Of a stretch of DNA of 64,000 nt, positions 8,873 to 18,524 are shown in pieces. Positions within the stretch are counted from its first letter, which is position 1. Each line of letters opens with the position of its first letter. Source of the stretch: Phytoactinopolyspora halophila (GTDB lineage: Bacteria; Actinomycetota; Actinomycetes; Jiangellales; Jiangellaceae); the NCBI RefSeq assembly GCF_003287285.1, contig NZ_QMIG01000005.1, forward strand, positions 124,001 to 188,000. The letters are read 5' to 3'. A program made the translations under genes and the position numbers. The notes beneath the pieces are model-generated. The model was given only the letters and a program-made list of their open reading frames with translations. It was not told the DNA's origin and searched no databases.

Positions 8873-10740
8873 TGTCGAGCACGGGCACACACGAGCCGCC
8901 CGGTGTCACGCTTCCTGCATGGCTCGCCGGTCCGGAGACCGTGCGTGGCCTGTCACAGGATGCCCTGGCCGGGCTGGCCGAACGAATCCGGCAATTCTTG
9001 ATCGACAAGGTGTGCAGCACCGGCGGTCATCTGGGGCCGAACCTCGGTGTGATCGAGCTGACGCTCGCGCTGCATCGCGTCTTCGACTCGCCACGCGACG
9101 TCTTGCTCTTCGACACCGGCCATCAGGCCTACGTCCACAAGATCCTCACCGGCCGTCAGGACGATTTCGACACGTTGCGGCAGTCCGGTGGGCTGTCCGG
9201 GTACCCTTCCCGGGCCGAGTCCGGGCACGACGTGATCGAGAACTCGCACGCGTCGACGTCGTTGTCCTACGCGGACGGCCTGGCCAAGGCGTTCGCTGTC
9301 CGCCAGGAACACGACCGGCGGGTGGTGGCCATCGTTGGTGACGGCGCGCTGACCGGCGGAATGTGCTGGGAGGCCCTCAACAACATCGGCGGCGCGCCGG
9401 ACCGGCCAGTGATCATCGTCCTCAACGACAACGGCCGCTCCTATTCGCCGACGGTCGGCGGGGTGTCCGCCCATCTCGGCGAGCTCGCCGGGCTCGCGGG
9501 GTCGCCCCGGACGCACCTGCGGTCCTACACGTATGACACGGATCGCAGCCTGTTCGAGAGTCTCGGCCTGAGCTACCTGGGACCGTTCGATGGCCATGAC
9601 ACCCTCGCCATGGAGCGGGCGTTGCGCCGCGCCGCCGCACTCCGGCATCCGGTGGTGGTTCACATGGTGACCACCAAGGGCCGCGGCTACCAGCCGGCGG
9701 AAGACGACGAGGAGGACTGCCTGCACACGGTGAGCGTCGTCGATCCGCAGACCGGCCGCCCGCGATCTGCGAGCAAGCCCACCTGGACGTCGGTGTTCGG
9801 GCACGAGATCGGAGAGATTGGGGCCGAGCGCGACGACGTCGTGTGTATCACCGCGGCCATGCCGCATCCGACGGGACTGACGACGTTCGCCGCGCGGTTC
9901 CCCGACCGGGTGTTCGACGTCGGGATCGCCGAGCAACACGCCGTCACGTCGGCAGCGGGCCTGGCCACGGGCGGGTTGCACCCGGTGGTGGCGCTGTACT
10001 CGACATTCCTCAGCCGCGCCTTCGACCAGGTGCTCATGGACGTGGCGCTGCACCGGCTGCCCGTGACGTTCGTCCTGGATCGGGCCGGGGTCACCGGCCC
10101 CGACGGGCCGAGCCACCACGGCATGTGGGACTCGTCCATCCTCCCGGTGGTGCCCGGGTTGCGGCTGGCCGCCCCGCGCGACCCGAGCCGGCTGCGTGAA
10201 TTGCTGCGCGAGGCCATCGACGTGACCGACGGTCCCACGGTGCTGCGCTATCCCAAGGCGACGGCCGGAGCCGACATCGCGGCCGTGTACCGGGTTGGCG
10301 AGTGCGACATCCTCCGGGAGAGCACGGAGGGCGAGGTGATGCTCGTCGCCGTCGGTCCGCTGGCGGAGCCGTGCCTGTCGGCGGCTGACGAGCTCGCCGG
10401 AGATGGCGTGCCGGTGACCGTGGTCGATCCGCGGTGGATCGCACCCGTCAGTCCAGACCTGGTGTCCCTGGCCCGCGATCACCGTCTCGTCCTGGCGGTC
10501 GAGGACACGACGGCCACCGGCGCGCTCGGTGCCCGCCTTGGCCAGGCGCTCACAGCGTCGGGTTCGAGCACGCGGGCGGCCACTTTCGCATTGCCGCCAC
10601 GGTTCCTGCCGCACGCGTCCCGCAATCAGATCTTGCAGGCGCACGGGCTGGACGCGGCCGGTATCGCGACGACGGTACTCAAACGTCTGGGCCGGGAATG
10701 GCAGACCACGATCGAACCTACTGAGGAGGTGCCCACGTGA
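8869..10740 (+). CDS. dxs: 1-deoxy-D-xylulose-5-phosphate synthase
   Basis: First, flux-controlling step of the MEP pathway: thiamine diphosphate-dependent condensation of pyruvate and glyceraldehyde 3-phosphate. At 623 residues it is full length. The ThDP/Mg motif GDGALTGGM with NDN downstream is at about residues 155-187. The second domain has [16 protein letters not shown] with the catalytic Glu, and [15 protein letters not shown] is the substrate loop. The final transketolase-C domain follows. The start codon overlaps the ispH stop (ATGA) and the stop overlaps the ispG GTG start, so the three genes are translationally coupled. Confidence 0.96.
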   Translation: MMSSTGTHEPPGVTLPAWLAGPETVRGLSQDALAGLAERIRQFLIDKVCSTGGHLGPNLGVIELTLALHRVFDSPRDVLLFDTGHQAYVHKILTGRQDDFDTLRQSGGLSGYPSRAESGHDVIENSHASTSLSYADGLAKAFAVRQEHDRRVVAIVGDGALTGGMCWEALNNIGGAPDRPVIIVLNDNGRSYSPTVGGVSAHLGELAGLAGSPRTHLRSYTYDTDRSLFESLGLSYLGPFDGHDTLAMERALRRAAALRHPVVVHMVTTKGRGYQPAEDDEEDCLHTVSVVDPQTGRPRSASKPTWTSVFGHEIGEIGAERDDVVCITAAMPHPTGLTTFAARFPDRVFDVGIAEQHAVTSAAGLATGGLHPVVALYSTFLSRAFDQVLMDVALHRLPVTFVLDRAGVTGPDGPSHHGMWDSSILPVVPGLRLAAPRDPSRLRELLREAIDVTDGPTVLRYPKATAGADIAAVYRVGECDILRESTEGEVMLVAVGPLAEPCLSAADELAGDGVPVTVVDPRWIAPVSPDLVSLARDHRLVLAVEDTTATGALGARLGQALTASGSSTRAATFALPPRFLPHASRNQILQAHGLDAAGIATTVLKRLGREWQTTIEPTEEVPT

Positions 10741-11951
10741 CGGCCGTGAACCTGGATACACCGGCAGTGCGCGCGGCAAGCTCGACGGCAGCAGCGTCGG
10801 CGTCGCCCGCCGGTCCGCTGGCCGTACGCCGGGTGAGCCGGCAGGTCATGATAGGCAACGTACCCGTCGGGGGCGGCGCGCCGGTGTCGGTGCAGTCGAT
10901 GACGACGACGCCGACCACCGACGTCGATGCGACCCTGCAAGAGATCGCCGAGCTGACGGCTGCCGGATGCGACATCGTCCGGGTCGCGGTTCCCTCCCAG
11001 GACGACGCCGACGCGTTGCCGGCCATCGCGGCGAAGTCGCAACTCCCGGTCGTCGCCGACATTCATTTCCAGCCCAAGTACGTCTTCGCGGCGATCGAGG
11101 CGGGATGCGCTGCCGTGCGGGTGAATCCGGGAAACATCAAGAAGTTCGACGACCGGGTCGGGGAGATCGCCCGGGCCGCGCGAGACGCCGGTGTGCCCAT
11201 CCGGATCGGTGTCAACGCCGGTTCCCTGGATCCGCGCATGCTCGCCGAGCATGGCCAGCCCAGCGCGGAGGCACTCGTCGAGTCGGCGCTGTGGGAGTGT
11301 TCCCTGTTCGAGGAGCACGGCTTCCACGACATCAAGATTTCGGTGAAGCACCACGATCCGCTGGTGATGATCGAGGCATACCGGGGCCTGGCCGAGCGAT
11401 GCGACTACCCGTTGCATCTCGGTGTCACCGAGGCGGGTCCACCGCCGCAGGGCACCATCAAGTCCACGGCGGCGTTCGCGGTCCTGCTGGCCGAGGGGAT
11501 CGGGGACACCATCCGGGTGTCGCTGTCCGCACCCCCGGTCGAGGAGGTCAAGGCGGGCACCCAGATCCTGCAGTCGCTCGGCCTGCGCCCACGCAGCCTG
11601 GAGATCGTGTCTTGCCCGTCGTGCGGGCGCGCCCAGGTCGACGTCTACAAGCTCACCGAGGAGGTCAACGCCGCGTTCGAGGATTTCCCCGTCCCGCTGC
11701 GTGTCGCCGTCATGGGGTGCGTGGTCAACGGGCCGGGTGAGGCGCGCGAAGCGGACATCGGTGTCTCGTCCGGCAACGGCAAGGGCCAGATCTTCGTGCG
11801 GGGCGAGGTGGTCCGCACCGTCCCGGAAAGCAAGATCGTCGAGACGCTCGTCGAGGAGGCACTGAAACTCACCGACAGCGAGAGCGGAGCCGGGGGTGAC
11901 GGTGACGACGTGGCCGAGGACGCAGCCAACCAGGTGTGGGGTGCACCATGA
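10737..11951 (+). CDS. ispG: 4-hydroxy-3-methylbut-2-en-1-yl diphosphate synthase
   Basis: Penultimate MEP-pathway step: reductive ring opening of MEcPP to HMBPP by a [4Fe-4S] enzyme. The cluster ligands are at about residues 293, 296 and 328 ([15 protein letters not shown] and [11 protein letters not shown]). The TIM-barrel part has [13 protein letters not shown] and [10 protein letters not shown]. At 404 residues it is slightly long because of a 28-residue Ala/Ser-rich N terminus and an acidic tail ([15 protein letters not shown]). Start GTG 10737 has GAGGAGGT about 7 bases upstream, inside the dxs end. ATGA overlap with the terpene synthase. Confidence 0.96.
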   Translation: MTAVNLDTPAVRAASSTAAASASPAGPLAVRRVSRQVMIGNVPVGGGAPVSVQSMTTTPTTDVDATLQEIAELTAAGCDIVRVAVPSQDDADALPAIAAKSQLPVVADIHFQPKYVFAAIEAGCAAVRVNPGNIKKFDDRVGEIARAARDAGVPIRIGVNAGSLDPRMLAEHGQPSAEALVESALWECSLFEEHGFHDIKISVKHHDPLVMIEAYRGLAERCDYPLHLGVTEAGPPPQGTIKSTAAFAVLLAEGIGDTIRVSLSAPPVEEVKAGTQILQSLGLRPRSLEIVSCPSCGRAQVDVYKLTEEVNAAFEDFPVPLRVAVMGCVVNGPGEAREADIGVSSGNGKGQIFVRGEVVRTVPESKIVETLVEEALKLTDSESGAGGDGDDVAEDAANQVWGAP

Positions 11952-13033
11952 CGCAGGATGCCGTCGATGTGCGATTGCCCCCGTTCTACTGCCCCATCGC
12001 ACCCGCGAAGACTCCGTTGACCGAATCGGCGGAGCATCACAGCAAGCGATGGATGGAGCGGGTTCTCGCCGATCTCGGGGGAGCCCGGCTGGATTGGGCG
12101 CACAGCAGCCACGCCCACGAGTTCTTCGGCCGGTGCGCCACGATGGCATGCGAGCCCGAAGTGTTTTACCAGGGCGTCTACTTCCACTACCTGACGTTCA
12201 CCTTCGACGACGTGTGCGACGCCGAGCGCCACGGCGAGAAGGGGGACAAGCTCGTCCGGTTCACCGACCTGGCGAACCGGTTTATGCGGGCAATCGAGAT
12301 ACCCGGCTACCGGCCGCCGGAGGGAACGGATCCCTTCGTGGCCGCCGCGGGTGACATCGCGGCCGAGCTTCGCCGGCACGTGAGCCCGGCACAGATGGGT
12401 CACTTTGTCGATGGGGTGCGCAGCTACGTGCTCGGCTGCGTATGGCACCTGACCAACGAGCAGCAGGGCATCATTCCGGCAGTCGATGACTACCTGTCGG
12501 TGCGCCTTCTCGAATGCGGCGGTCGATTCGTCGTCGCGCTTGCCGCGATGGCCGACGGCCTGGACATTCCCATGGAGCGGTTGCAGAGCTCGCCGGTCCG
12601 GGCTGTCACCGAGTGCACCACCCTCATCGCGGCGCTCGACAACGATCTGGTCTCGCACCGCAAGGAGGGAACCTACGATCAGAACCAGGACATCATCACG
12701 GTGCTGCGGGCGCACCACGGATACGATCTCGCGGACGGGGTGGACGCCGCCGTCCGCCTCCGGGACCGGATGATGAGCCTGTTCCTGCGGCTGCAGCGAC
12801 AGCTCGTGCAGACCGGCGATGCCGCGCTGCGCACCTACGTCATCGAGCTCGGCCAGATCATCAGCGGCAACATCGAGTGGAGCCTGCACGTCCCGCGCTA
12901 CGATCTCGCAGCCGACCTGTCCGGCCCGTACTTGTCGCTTGCGCCCGAGCCGTGGACGGATCGGCCATCCGACCCGGACCCGGCGCCGTTGCCGTATCCC
13001 AGCGTGGCGTGGTGGTGGGACCAGCTGGACTGA
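11948..13033 (+). CDS. Class I terpene synthase (cyclase)
   Basis: Ionises and cyclises a linear prenyl diphosphate. Of 361 residues, the Asp-rich motif FDDVCDAE lies at about 87-94 and the NSE triad NDLVSHRKE at 232-240, at the spacing usual for bacterial sesqui- and diterpene synthases. The late [10 protein letters not shown] gives the conserved Arg-Tyr pair, and the pyrophosphate-sensor Arg is probably in [10 protein letters not shown] or just before. Product unknown. Start ATG 11948 overlaps the ispG stop (TGA 11949-11951). Last gene of the operon; its 3' end overlaps the convergent MFS gene by 136 bp. With prenyl synthase and three MEP genes upstream, this defines a terpene biosynthetic cluster. 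Confidence 0.94.
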   Translation: MTQDAVDVRLPPFYCPIAPAKTPLTESAEHHSKRWMERVLADLGGARLDWAHSSHAHEFFGRCATMACEPEVFYQGVYFHYLTFTFDDVCDAERHGEKGDKLVRFTDLANRFMRAIEIPGYRPPEGTDPFVAAAGDIAAELRRHVSPAQMGHFVDGVRSYVLGCVWHLTNEQQGIIPAVDDYLSVRLLECGGRFVVALAAMADGLDIPMERLQSSPVRAVTECTTLIAALDNDLVSHRKEGTYDQNQDIITVLRAHHGYDLADGVDAAVRLRDRMMSLFLRLQRQLVQTGDAALRTYVIELGQIISGNIEWSLHVPRYDLAADLSGPYLSLAPEPWTDRPSDPDPAPLPYPSVAWWWDQLD

Positions 13034-14352
13034 ATGACGGAGTGCGCGAAGGCGCTCCCTGTCGTGGCGCCCTCGCGCACTCGATCACGTTCCGGTGGGC
13101 CGGGGACCGGGGCAGTGGCGAAGATCTGTGTCTGCACGAGGGACGGGACGGGAAGGAACAGCACCGTGACCAGTGCGACAACCAAGCTGAACAGCAACAC
13201 GGCCGTTCCCAGGGACAGGATCATCGTCAGCAGCCCGACGCCGACGGCGGGCAGTCCCGCGCCGAGGTAGAACAGCAGGTAGAGGCTGGCCGTGACGGCG
13301 GCCCGGTGCTCGCTGGTACGGGCGTCGACATCGGCCGCGGCTCCCCAGTAGCTCATGCCGTGGCCCATCCCGGCGGTGACCGCGGCCGAGATCAGCAACA
13401 CGAGGGAAGCTGGTGTCTGCGCGAACATCGGCAGGTACGAGCTGACGAGCAACCCCAGAGCGACGGCGATCATGGTGACGCCCAGCGTCTGCGCCGCGTG
13501 GGGGAGGAGTCGCGGCGCGAGCGGCTGGGCCAGGGCCGAGCACAGCAACAGGGCGGCGATGATGGCGCCGGTCACCGCCAGGTTGGGCCGTCCCAGGACG
13601 GACTCGGCGACTGAAGGCAGCAGGGCGAGGAAGATGCCGACGACGGCCCAGCCGAGGAAGCCGGTGGTTCCCGCCACGACGAACGTCGTCCGCAGGTGAT
13701 GCGGAACGCTGGGGCGGGTGGGCCGCCAGCGCTGCCCGCGCACCAGCACGCCCCCGGGTACCCAGGCCAGGCTCACGCCGACGGCGAGCAGGACGGCGAG
13801 CATCACGACGAACGGCAGGACCGTCGGGGCGGGCGCGTATTGCGCGAGGACGCCGGTCAGCAGTGGCCCGGCCCCGGTCCCACCGATGAACGACAGCGTG
13901 GCCAGCAAGGATCCACGGGCCCGGTTTCCGGACGGTTCCCGTTCGATCATCATCGCGACGCCCGCACCCGTGGCCAGCCCGAGCGCCACGCCCAGCAGGA
14001 GTCGGCCGGCGAAGAGCCATGCCACGTGCTCGGCCACGGCGAACGGGAGGGTCCCGATGGCAGCACAGGTGACGCCTAGCGCCAGGACCGGCTTGCGGCC
14101 GAACGCGTCGGCGGCCGGGCCGAAGAGGAGGAGCGACGGCACGGACGCCAGCGCGTAGGTGGCGTAGAGCAGCGTCACCGCGAGATCGGAGATCCCGAGT
14201 GCCTGCTGATAGGTCGGATACAGCGGACTGGCCATGTTGGCCGCCGCGGAGAGTGTGGCGAGCACGCCCGCCGCGATCCACATTTCGCGTGCGGTGCTGC
14301 GGACTCGTAGTTCGTTCGTAACATCCCGGGCGTCGCTGCGGAATCTGGGCAC
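12898..14352 (-). CDS. MFS transporter
   Basis: Twelve-helix major facilitator, likely a drug/proton-type efflux carrier. The loop 2-3 motif A variant reads FGPAADAFGRKPVLALG, and helix 5 has GGTGAGPLLTGVL, resembling motif C of antiporters. After the last helix comes a hydrophilic tail of about 60 residues (starting SLVQTQIFATAPVPG) whose end is encoded antisense to the terpene synthase 3' end. GTG 14352 (MPRFRSDAR) is preferred; an ATG at 14412 would place the likely LysR dyad inside the gene. Divergent from a LysR gene that probably controls it. It could export the terpene product, but that is inference from position. Confidence 0.88.
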   Translation of the reverse strand: MPRFRSDARDVTNELRVRSTAREMWIAAGVLATLSAAANMASPLYPTYQQALGISDLAVTLLYATYALASVPSLLLFGPAADAFGRKPVLALGVTCAAIGTLPFAVAEHVAWLFAGRLLLGVALGLATGAGVAMMIEREPSGNRARGSLLATLSFIGGTGAGPLLTGVLAQYAPAPTVLPFVVMLAVLLAVGVSLAWVPGGVLVRGQRWRPTRPSVPHHLRTTFVVAGTTGFLGWAVVGIFLALLPSVAESVLGRPNLAVTGAIIAALLLCSALAQPLAPRLLPHAAQTLGVTMIAVALGLLVSSYLPMFAQTPASLVLLISAAVTAGMGHGMSYWGAAADVDARTSEHRAAVTASLYLLFYLGAGLPAVGVGLLTMILSLGTAVLLFSLVVALVTVLFLPVPSLVQTQIFATAPVPGPPERDRVREGATTGSAFAHSVIQSSWSHHHATLGYGNGAGSGSDGRSVHGSGASDKYGPDRSAARS

Positions 14353-14374
14353 GTGTTCATCGTGGTCGCGCCCG

Positions 14375-14398
14375 AGTATGTTTGAAAAGCAAATACTT
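14375..14398. promoter_or_regulatory. Probable LysR binding dyad
   Basis: An AT-rich imperfect inverted repeat between the divergent MFS and LysR genes: AGTATGTTTG on the left and GCAAATACT on the right, matching apart from a one-base offset. It holds T...A spacing like LysR-type sites and lies where both promoters must be. Position-based inference. Confidence 0.45.
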
Positions 14399-14425
14399 TT
14401 ACAGAAAACCATGTAGGAACGCTGA

Positions 14426-15355
14426 ATGATTGACCAGCGATTGCAGATGCTGCGCATGGTCGCCCACCACGGCACGGTCACCGCCGCGGCGGAAGCGTTG
14501 CGCTACACCCCCTCGGCGGTATCGCAGCAGCTCAAGCAGCTGTCCCGGGAGCTCGGAGTGGTACTCCTGGAACCGGAAGGGCGCCAGGTGCGCCTGACCT
14601 CGGCGGCGCGCTCGCTGCTGCGCCACGCTGACACGCTCTTCGCCGAGTGGGAGCGGGCACGGGCGGAGCTGGCCAGGCACGTCGACGAGCCCAGCGGAGC
14701 GCTCACCATGTGCGGATTCTCCACTGCGGCGGCAGCTCTCCTGCCTCCGGCGGTGGCGGGCCTGCGCGACCGATTTCCGCGCGTGCGCGTCGAGACGATC
14801 GAGGCCGAACCGTCCGAGTGCTACGAGCTCGTGTTCGCCGGCCGGGCCGATCTCGCCGTCGTGCTGCTCACGCCGACGACACCGTCGTTGTCGGATCCGC
14901 GCTTCGACCAGCGGCGCCTGTTTGACGAGCCGCTCGATCTGCTCGTCCATCCCGAGCACCGGCTCGCGGAACACGCGACGGTGTCGCTTGCCGAGACGGC
15001 GGAGGAAGCCTGGATCGTCGCCCGCCCCGGAACCACATACCATCAGCTGACCATGGCCTCGTGCGCCAGCGCCGGGTTCACCCCGAACGTCGCCCACTAC
15101 GCCAACGAGTGGGAGACCGGGACGGCACTGGTCGCCCACGGATTCGGTGTCGCGCTGGTCTCCCGGCTGGCCCGCTGGTCGGGGCAGCATTCCGTGGTAC
15201 GCATCCCCCTGCGCGGCGACCCGATTCCGGCCCGTCGCATCCTGGCGGTTACCCGTGCCGGAGCCGGCACGTCGCCGACCCTGGATCACGCGCTCGGCAT
15301 GATCGGAGCGACTGCGGAGGAACTCATCGGTGCCATGGCCGACCAGCGCGGGTGA
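14426..15355 (+). CDS. LysR-family transcriptional regulator
   Basis: DNA-binding regulator of 309 residues. The N-terminal winged helix reads GTVTAAAEALRYTPSAVSQQLKQLSRELGVVLLE followed by VRLTSAARSLL. The effector domain (about 90-300) has the periplasmic-binding-protein fold signatures TMCGFSTAAAALLPPAV and VAHGFGVALVSRLA. It is transcribed away from the MFS exporter, the usual layout for autoregulation plus control of the neighbour. The effector is unknown and no direct link to the terpene operon is visible. Confidence 0.93.
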   Translation: MIDQRLQMLRMVAHHGTVTAAAEALRYTPSAVSQQLKQLSRELGVVLLEPEGRQVRLTSAARSLLRHADTLFAEWERARAELARHVDEPSGALTMCGFSTAAAALLPPAVAGLRDRFPRVRVETIEAEPSECYELVFAGRADLAVVLLTPTTPSLSDPRFDQRRLFDEPLDLLVHPEHRLAEHATVSLAETAEEAWIVARPGTTYHQLTMASCASAGFTPNVAHYANEWETGTALVAHGFGVALVSRLARWSGQHSVVRIPLRGDPIPARRILAVTRAGAGTSPTLDHALGMIGATAEELIGAMADQRG

Positions 15356-15448
15356 CACCGGCCAGGTACTGCTGGAAGCGCCCCTGCCGCTCGACGTCGA
15401 CGTCTACGGCGCCGTCGCGGTGCAGCATCCAGATGACAGGATGAAGTC

Positions 15449-16198
15449 ATGTTCTTCGAGCATTCGAATGCCATCTGGACGGCGCATCCCGATCTCGCCG
15501 CGACGGCTCTGTACGCCGACGGCATCACCGCGCACGCTGACGACGTGATCACCGATGCGATCACGCGGTTCAGCGCCGTAGCCGAGACGCGTCTCGCGTC
15601 GTCGTCCGAAGGCGAGCTGCCCGAGATACGGGCCTGGCGGCGTACGTTCTCGCAGATGGGCCTGAAACCCACGCAGTACAGATGCGCCTCGGAAGCGCTG
15701 CTACGGCGGTTCAAGAAGGAGGGGGCGCTGCCCCGGATCCACCCCCTGATCGATCTGTGCAACGCGCTCTCGCTCGCCTACGCGATCCCGATCGCGGTCT
15801 TTGACGCCTCGGCGATCACGGACCACCTGCGGGTGCGGCACGCCACCGGCGACGAGGAGTACCTCACCTTCTCCGGTGACGTGGAACACCCGTACCCGGA
15901 CGAGGTGATCTTCGCCGATGGGGCGGGCCGGGCGCACGCGCGGCGGTGGACGAACCGCCAGAGCGGCTACTCGGCCGTGCGGGAGACTACGACGTCGGCC
16001 CTGATCGTCGCGGAGGCGATGCACGAGACCGCACGAGCCGACGTCGAGAATCTCGCCGGCGATCTGGAAGCTGAGCTCGTCGCGGCATGGTCGGTCACGC
16101 CGGAAGCGGCGACGCTGAGTGCGGGCTCGCCCCGGCTGACCGTGTTGGCACCCGCGCCTGCCGACGCGTCGACCTCCGCGCACCCGGACACCCGTTGA
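15449..16198 (+). CDS. B3/B4 domain protein (PheT-like editing domain homologue)
   Basis: Free-standing 249-residue protein with the B3/B4 fold found in the beta subunit of phenylalanyl-tRNA synthetase. Family features seen are AWRRTFSQMGLKPTQYRCASEALLRR at about residues 66-91, IHPLIDLCNALSLAYAIPIAVFD after it, and TNRQSGYSAV near residue 170. Such stand-alone proteins may edit or hydrolyse mischarged aminoacyl-tRNA, but this is not established for this branch. The last 40 residues are Ala/Pro/Thr-rich and disordered. Codirectional with LysR, 93 bp after it. Confidence 0.85.
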   Translation: MFFEHSNAIWTAHPDLAATALYADGITAHADDVITDAITRFSAVAETRLASSSEGELPEIRAWRRTFSQMGLKPTQYRCASEALLRRFKKEGALPRIHPLIDLCNALSLAYAIPIAVFDASAITDHLRVRHATGDEEYLTFSGDVEHPYPDEVIFADGAGRAHARRWTNRQSGYSAVRETTTSALIVAEAMHETARADVENLAGDLEAELVAAWSVTPEAATLSAGSPRLTVLAPAPADASTSAHPDTR

Positions 16199-16290
16199 TC
16201 AGCGAGCGGTTGCGTTGATCGTCAGCGATCGCCTACATGGATATGTGCACGTACGTCAATGATCACGTGAGCGAGCTGGACGCCCGGCGT

Positions 16291-16695
16291 TCACGTTCTC
16301 CGACGCTCGGCTTCCTGCCGGATGGCCAGCACGAGGAGCACGGCCGGGGCGAAGATCCAGAATTGGGCAGCGGTGTAATACCGCAGCTCGGGCCAGATAT
16401 CGACGCCCGCGAGTTCGCTCTCAAGGCGTCGGCCGGGGAACAGGGCTATCGCATGAAGTGCGAGTGGAATGTAGTTCACGCCGACGCCGGCCACCCAGAG
16501 CCCGAACACGGTCCAGCCGCCCAGAGGTTGCGTCGCGAGTGTCCATAGTCCGAGTCCGCAGCATCCCAGGGCACCGGCGATGAACTCGGCGAGGATGATC
16601 CGGCGGCGTAGCCTGCTACCTGCGGAACCGTACATGTCCACAGCAGCGAGCCGGCGGATGTCCCGGAGCAGAAGTGCGTTGATGTCCACCGACAT
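16291..16695 (-). CDS. Small integral membrane protein, unknown
   Basis: About 134 residues with three clear hydrophobic segments: IILAEFIAGALGCCGLGLWTL, VFGLWVAGVGVNYIPLALHAI and FWIFAPAVLLVLAI. A short cytoplasmic-looking N terminus (MSVDINALLLRDIRRLA) and a basic end (RQEAERRRT) complete it. Start at 16695 is preferred over 16719 because it removes a short unrelated leader. No family recognised and no operon partner; function unknown. Confidence 0.75.
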   Translation of the reverse strand: MSVDINALLLRDIRRLAAVDMYGSAGSRLRRRIILAEFIAGALGCCGLGLWTLATQPLGGWTVFGLWVAGVGVNYIPLALHAIALFPGRRLESELAGVDIWPELRYYTAAQFWIFAPAVLLVLAIRQEAERRRT

Positions 16696-16803
16696 TACCA
16701 AGACGATCGTCGCCTTCAACGGCTCCTAGTCGTCGAGCCACGATGTGGCCATTCTGGGTTCACGTCCCATCGCGGCGCGGTTTGGTGATGACCACCGGTG
16801 TGG

Positions 16804-17922
16804 CTATTCCTCGCTCTGCCCCTGCTGCCCCGTCCTCTTGCTGGGACTGCCCTGCGCCGCATGCGCGTCGGCCTTGGCATCGCTGACGGCAGCTTTGGCC
16901 ATCTCGGCGGCCCTCGCCGCTGCCGTTTCCGGATCCAGCGCCAGGCTGTCGGCAGGGGTCAGTTCCCGGCCGCCGAGATCCTCGTCGCCGGTCTCCTCCT
17001 CTGGCGCCTGCTCGTTGTCCGCGGCCTCCTCGTGTGCGGGCGCGCCCATCTGGGAGTGGTCACCGAAGGCTTCGGTCACGGTGCGCACCGCCTGGGTGAG
17101 CTCACCCGGAATCACCCAGAAGGTGTTGTTGTCGCCGTCGGCCAGGTGCGGCAGGGTCTCCAGATACTTGTAGGCGAGCACCTTGGGATCGGCGTTGTTC
17201 TTGTGAACCGCCTGGAAGACGCGCTCGACGGCCTTGGCCTCGCCATCGGCACGGAGGATGGCGGCCTGCTGATCACCTTGCGCCTCCAGGATGCGCTGCT
17301 GCTGCGTCCCCTCGGCTGTGAGGATCTTGGACTGCCGGTCTCCTTCGGCATGGAGGATGGCGGCGCGCTTGTCACGCTCGGCCCGCATCTGCTTCTCCAT
17401 GGCCTCCTTGATGGTGGCCGGGGGGTCGATCGCCTTGATCTCCACACGGTTGACGCGAATGCCCCACTTGCCCGTCGCCTCGTCGAGTACCGAGCGCAGA
17501 TGGGAGTTGATCTCCTCCCGGGAGGTCAGCGTGCGTTCCAGATCCATGCTGCCGATGACGTTACGCAGCGTGGTTACGGTGAGCTGGTCGATCGCCTGCA
17601 CGTAGTCGGAGACCTCATAAGCGGCCGCCCTGGGGTCGGTGATCTGGAAGTACAGCACCGTGTCGATGTTGACCACGAGGTTGTCCTCGGTGATCACCGG
17701 TTGGGGCTGCGACGAGAAGACCTGTTCACGGATGTCGAGCCGGGTATTGATCCGGTCGGCCAGCGGCACGATGAAGTTCAACCCCGGTTGCAGCGTCGTG
17801 CGGTAGCGGCCAAACCGTTCGACGTTGTACCTGTGCGCCTGGGGAACGACCCGGACAGTGGCGATGACCAGGAACACCACCAAGACGGCCGCGACGATGA
17901 TCGGCACCAGCAGGGGATCCAT
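16804..17922 (-). CDS. SPFH/band-7 membrane protein (QmcA/stomatin-like)
   Basis: Membrane-microdomain scaffold of 372 residues. It has one N-terminal membrane helix (residues 5-25, IIVAAVLVVFLVIATVRVV), then the band-7 domain starting ERFGRYRTTLQPGLNFIVP, the family signature VNIDTVLYFQITDP, and a long Ala/Glu/Gln coiled coil (KQMRAERDKRAAILHAEGDR and repeats) that drives oligomerisation. The tail after 310 is acidic and disordered. GGAGGAAAT precedes ATG 17922. It follows the NfeD gene by 33 bp on the same strand, the widely conserved NfeD-SPFH partnership in membrane quality control and fluidity. Confidence 0.93.
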   Translation of the reverse strand: MDPLLVPIIVAAVLVVFLVIATVRVVPQAHRYNVERFGRYRTTLQPGLNFIVPLADRINTRLDIREQVFSSQPQPVITEDNLVVNIDTVLYFQITDPRAAAYEVSDYVQAIDQLTVTTLRNVIGSMDLERTLTSREEINSHLRSVLDEATGKWGIRVNRVEIKAIDPPATIKEAMEKQMRAERDKRAAILHAEGDRQSKILTAEGTQQQRILEAQGDQQAAILRADGEAKAVERVFQAVHKNNADPKVLAYKYLETLPHLADGDNNTFWVIPGELTQAVRTVTEAFGDHSQMGAPAHEEAADNEQAPEEETGDEDLGGRELTPADSLALDPETAAARAAEMAKAAVSDAKADAHAAQGSPSKRTGQQGQSEE

Positions 17923-17955
17923 ATTTCCTCCGCCTTCGTTGTTAGCGGTTGTGGT

Positions 17956-18393
17956 TCACGGCAGCAGTTCCCGGGGATAGACGATGGCGGTGGCGCCGTC
18001 GATCTCCATCACATCTACCAGTGATCCCACCGGTATCGTCTGGTATTCGTCAAGAGCGCGGGCCGACCATTCCTCGCCGGACAGCTTGACGAGCCCGCGG
18101 GCAGCGGTGACTTCTTCCATGACGACGGCTCGCTGTCCGATCAGCGCGTCGCTACCCTCACGCGAGACGGGTGGCTGGGTCATGTGCCGCCGCGCTATGG
18201 GGCGTACGATGGCGAGCCCGACGGCGCCGCTCGCGGCGAACGCCAGAATTTGCGCCAACAACGGGAGTCCCAGTCCAGCAACGACCGCGCCGACGAGCGC
18301 GGCGGCGGCGAGCAGCCCGAAGGCCAGGGTCAGGGTGAAGAACTCCGCGACACCCAGGCCCGCGGCCACTATCAACCATGCGATCCACGGCAT
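17956..18393 (-). CDS. NfeD-like membrane protein
   Basis: Short-form NfeD of about 145 residues. The first 75 residues contain membrane segments (MPWIAWLIVAAGLGVAEFF and LPLLAQILAFAASGAVGLA). The C-terminal OB-fold runs from GQRAVVMEEV through GLVKLSGEEWSARA to VDVMEIDGATAIV, the classic NfeD-C pattern. Start at 18393 places the first helix at the N terminus; the longer reading to 18456 adds an unlikely polar leader. First gene of a two-gene unit with the SPFH protein. Confidence 0.92.
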   Translation of the reverse strand: MPWIAWLIVAAGLGVAEFFTLTLAFGLLAAAALVGAVVAGLGLPLLAQILAFAASGAVGLAIVRPIARRHMTQPPVSREGSDALIGQRAVVMEEVTAARGLVKLSGEEWSARALDEYQTIPVGSLVDVMEIDGATAIVYPRELLP

Positions 18394-18524
18394 CGAATCG
18401 GCCTCCCATCCAGGATGGCTGCTACCAACGTACCTCGCGGGAATGCTGGTAGGCACGTGATGTGCAGCCCTTTCTCCATCCCGGATTGATCACAATTCAC
18501 GCGGGCTGTCGCCGCCTGGCGCCG

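Noticed and set aside
8953-10779. 608-codon minus-strand open frame opposite dxs
   Set aside because: Shadow of dxs; Arg/Gly/His-rich with no motif.
10626-12149. 507-codon minus-strand open frame opposite ispG
   Set aside because: Shadow frame; crosses three coupled operon genes and shows no domain.
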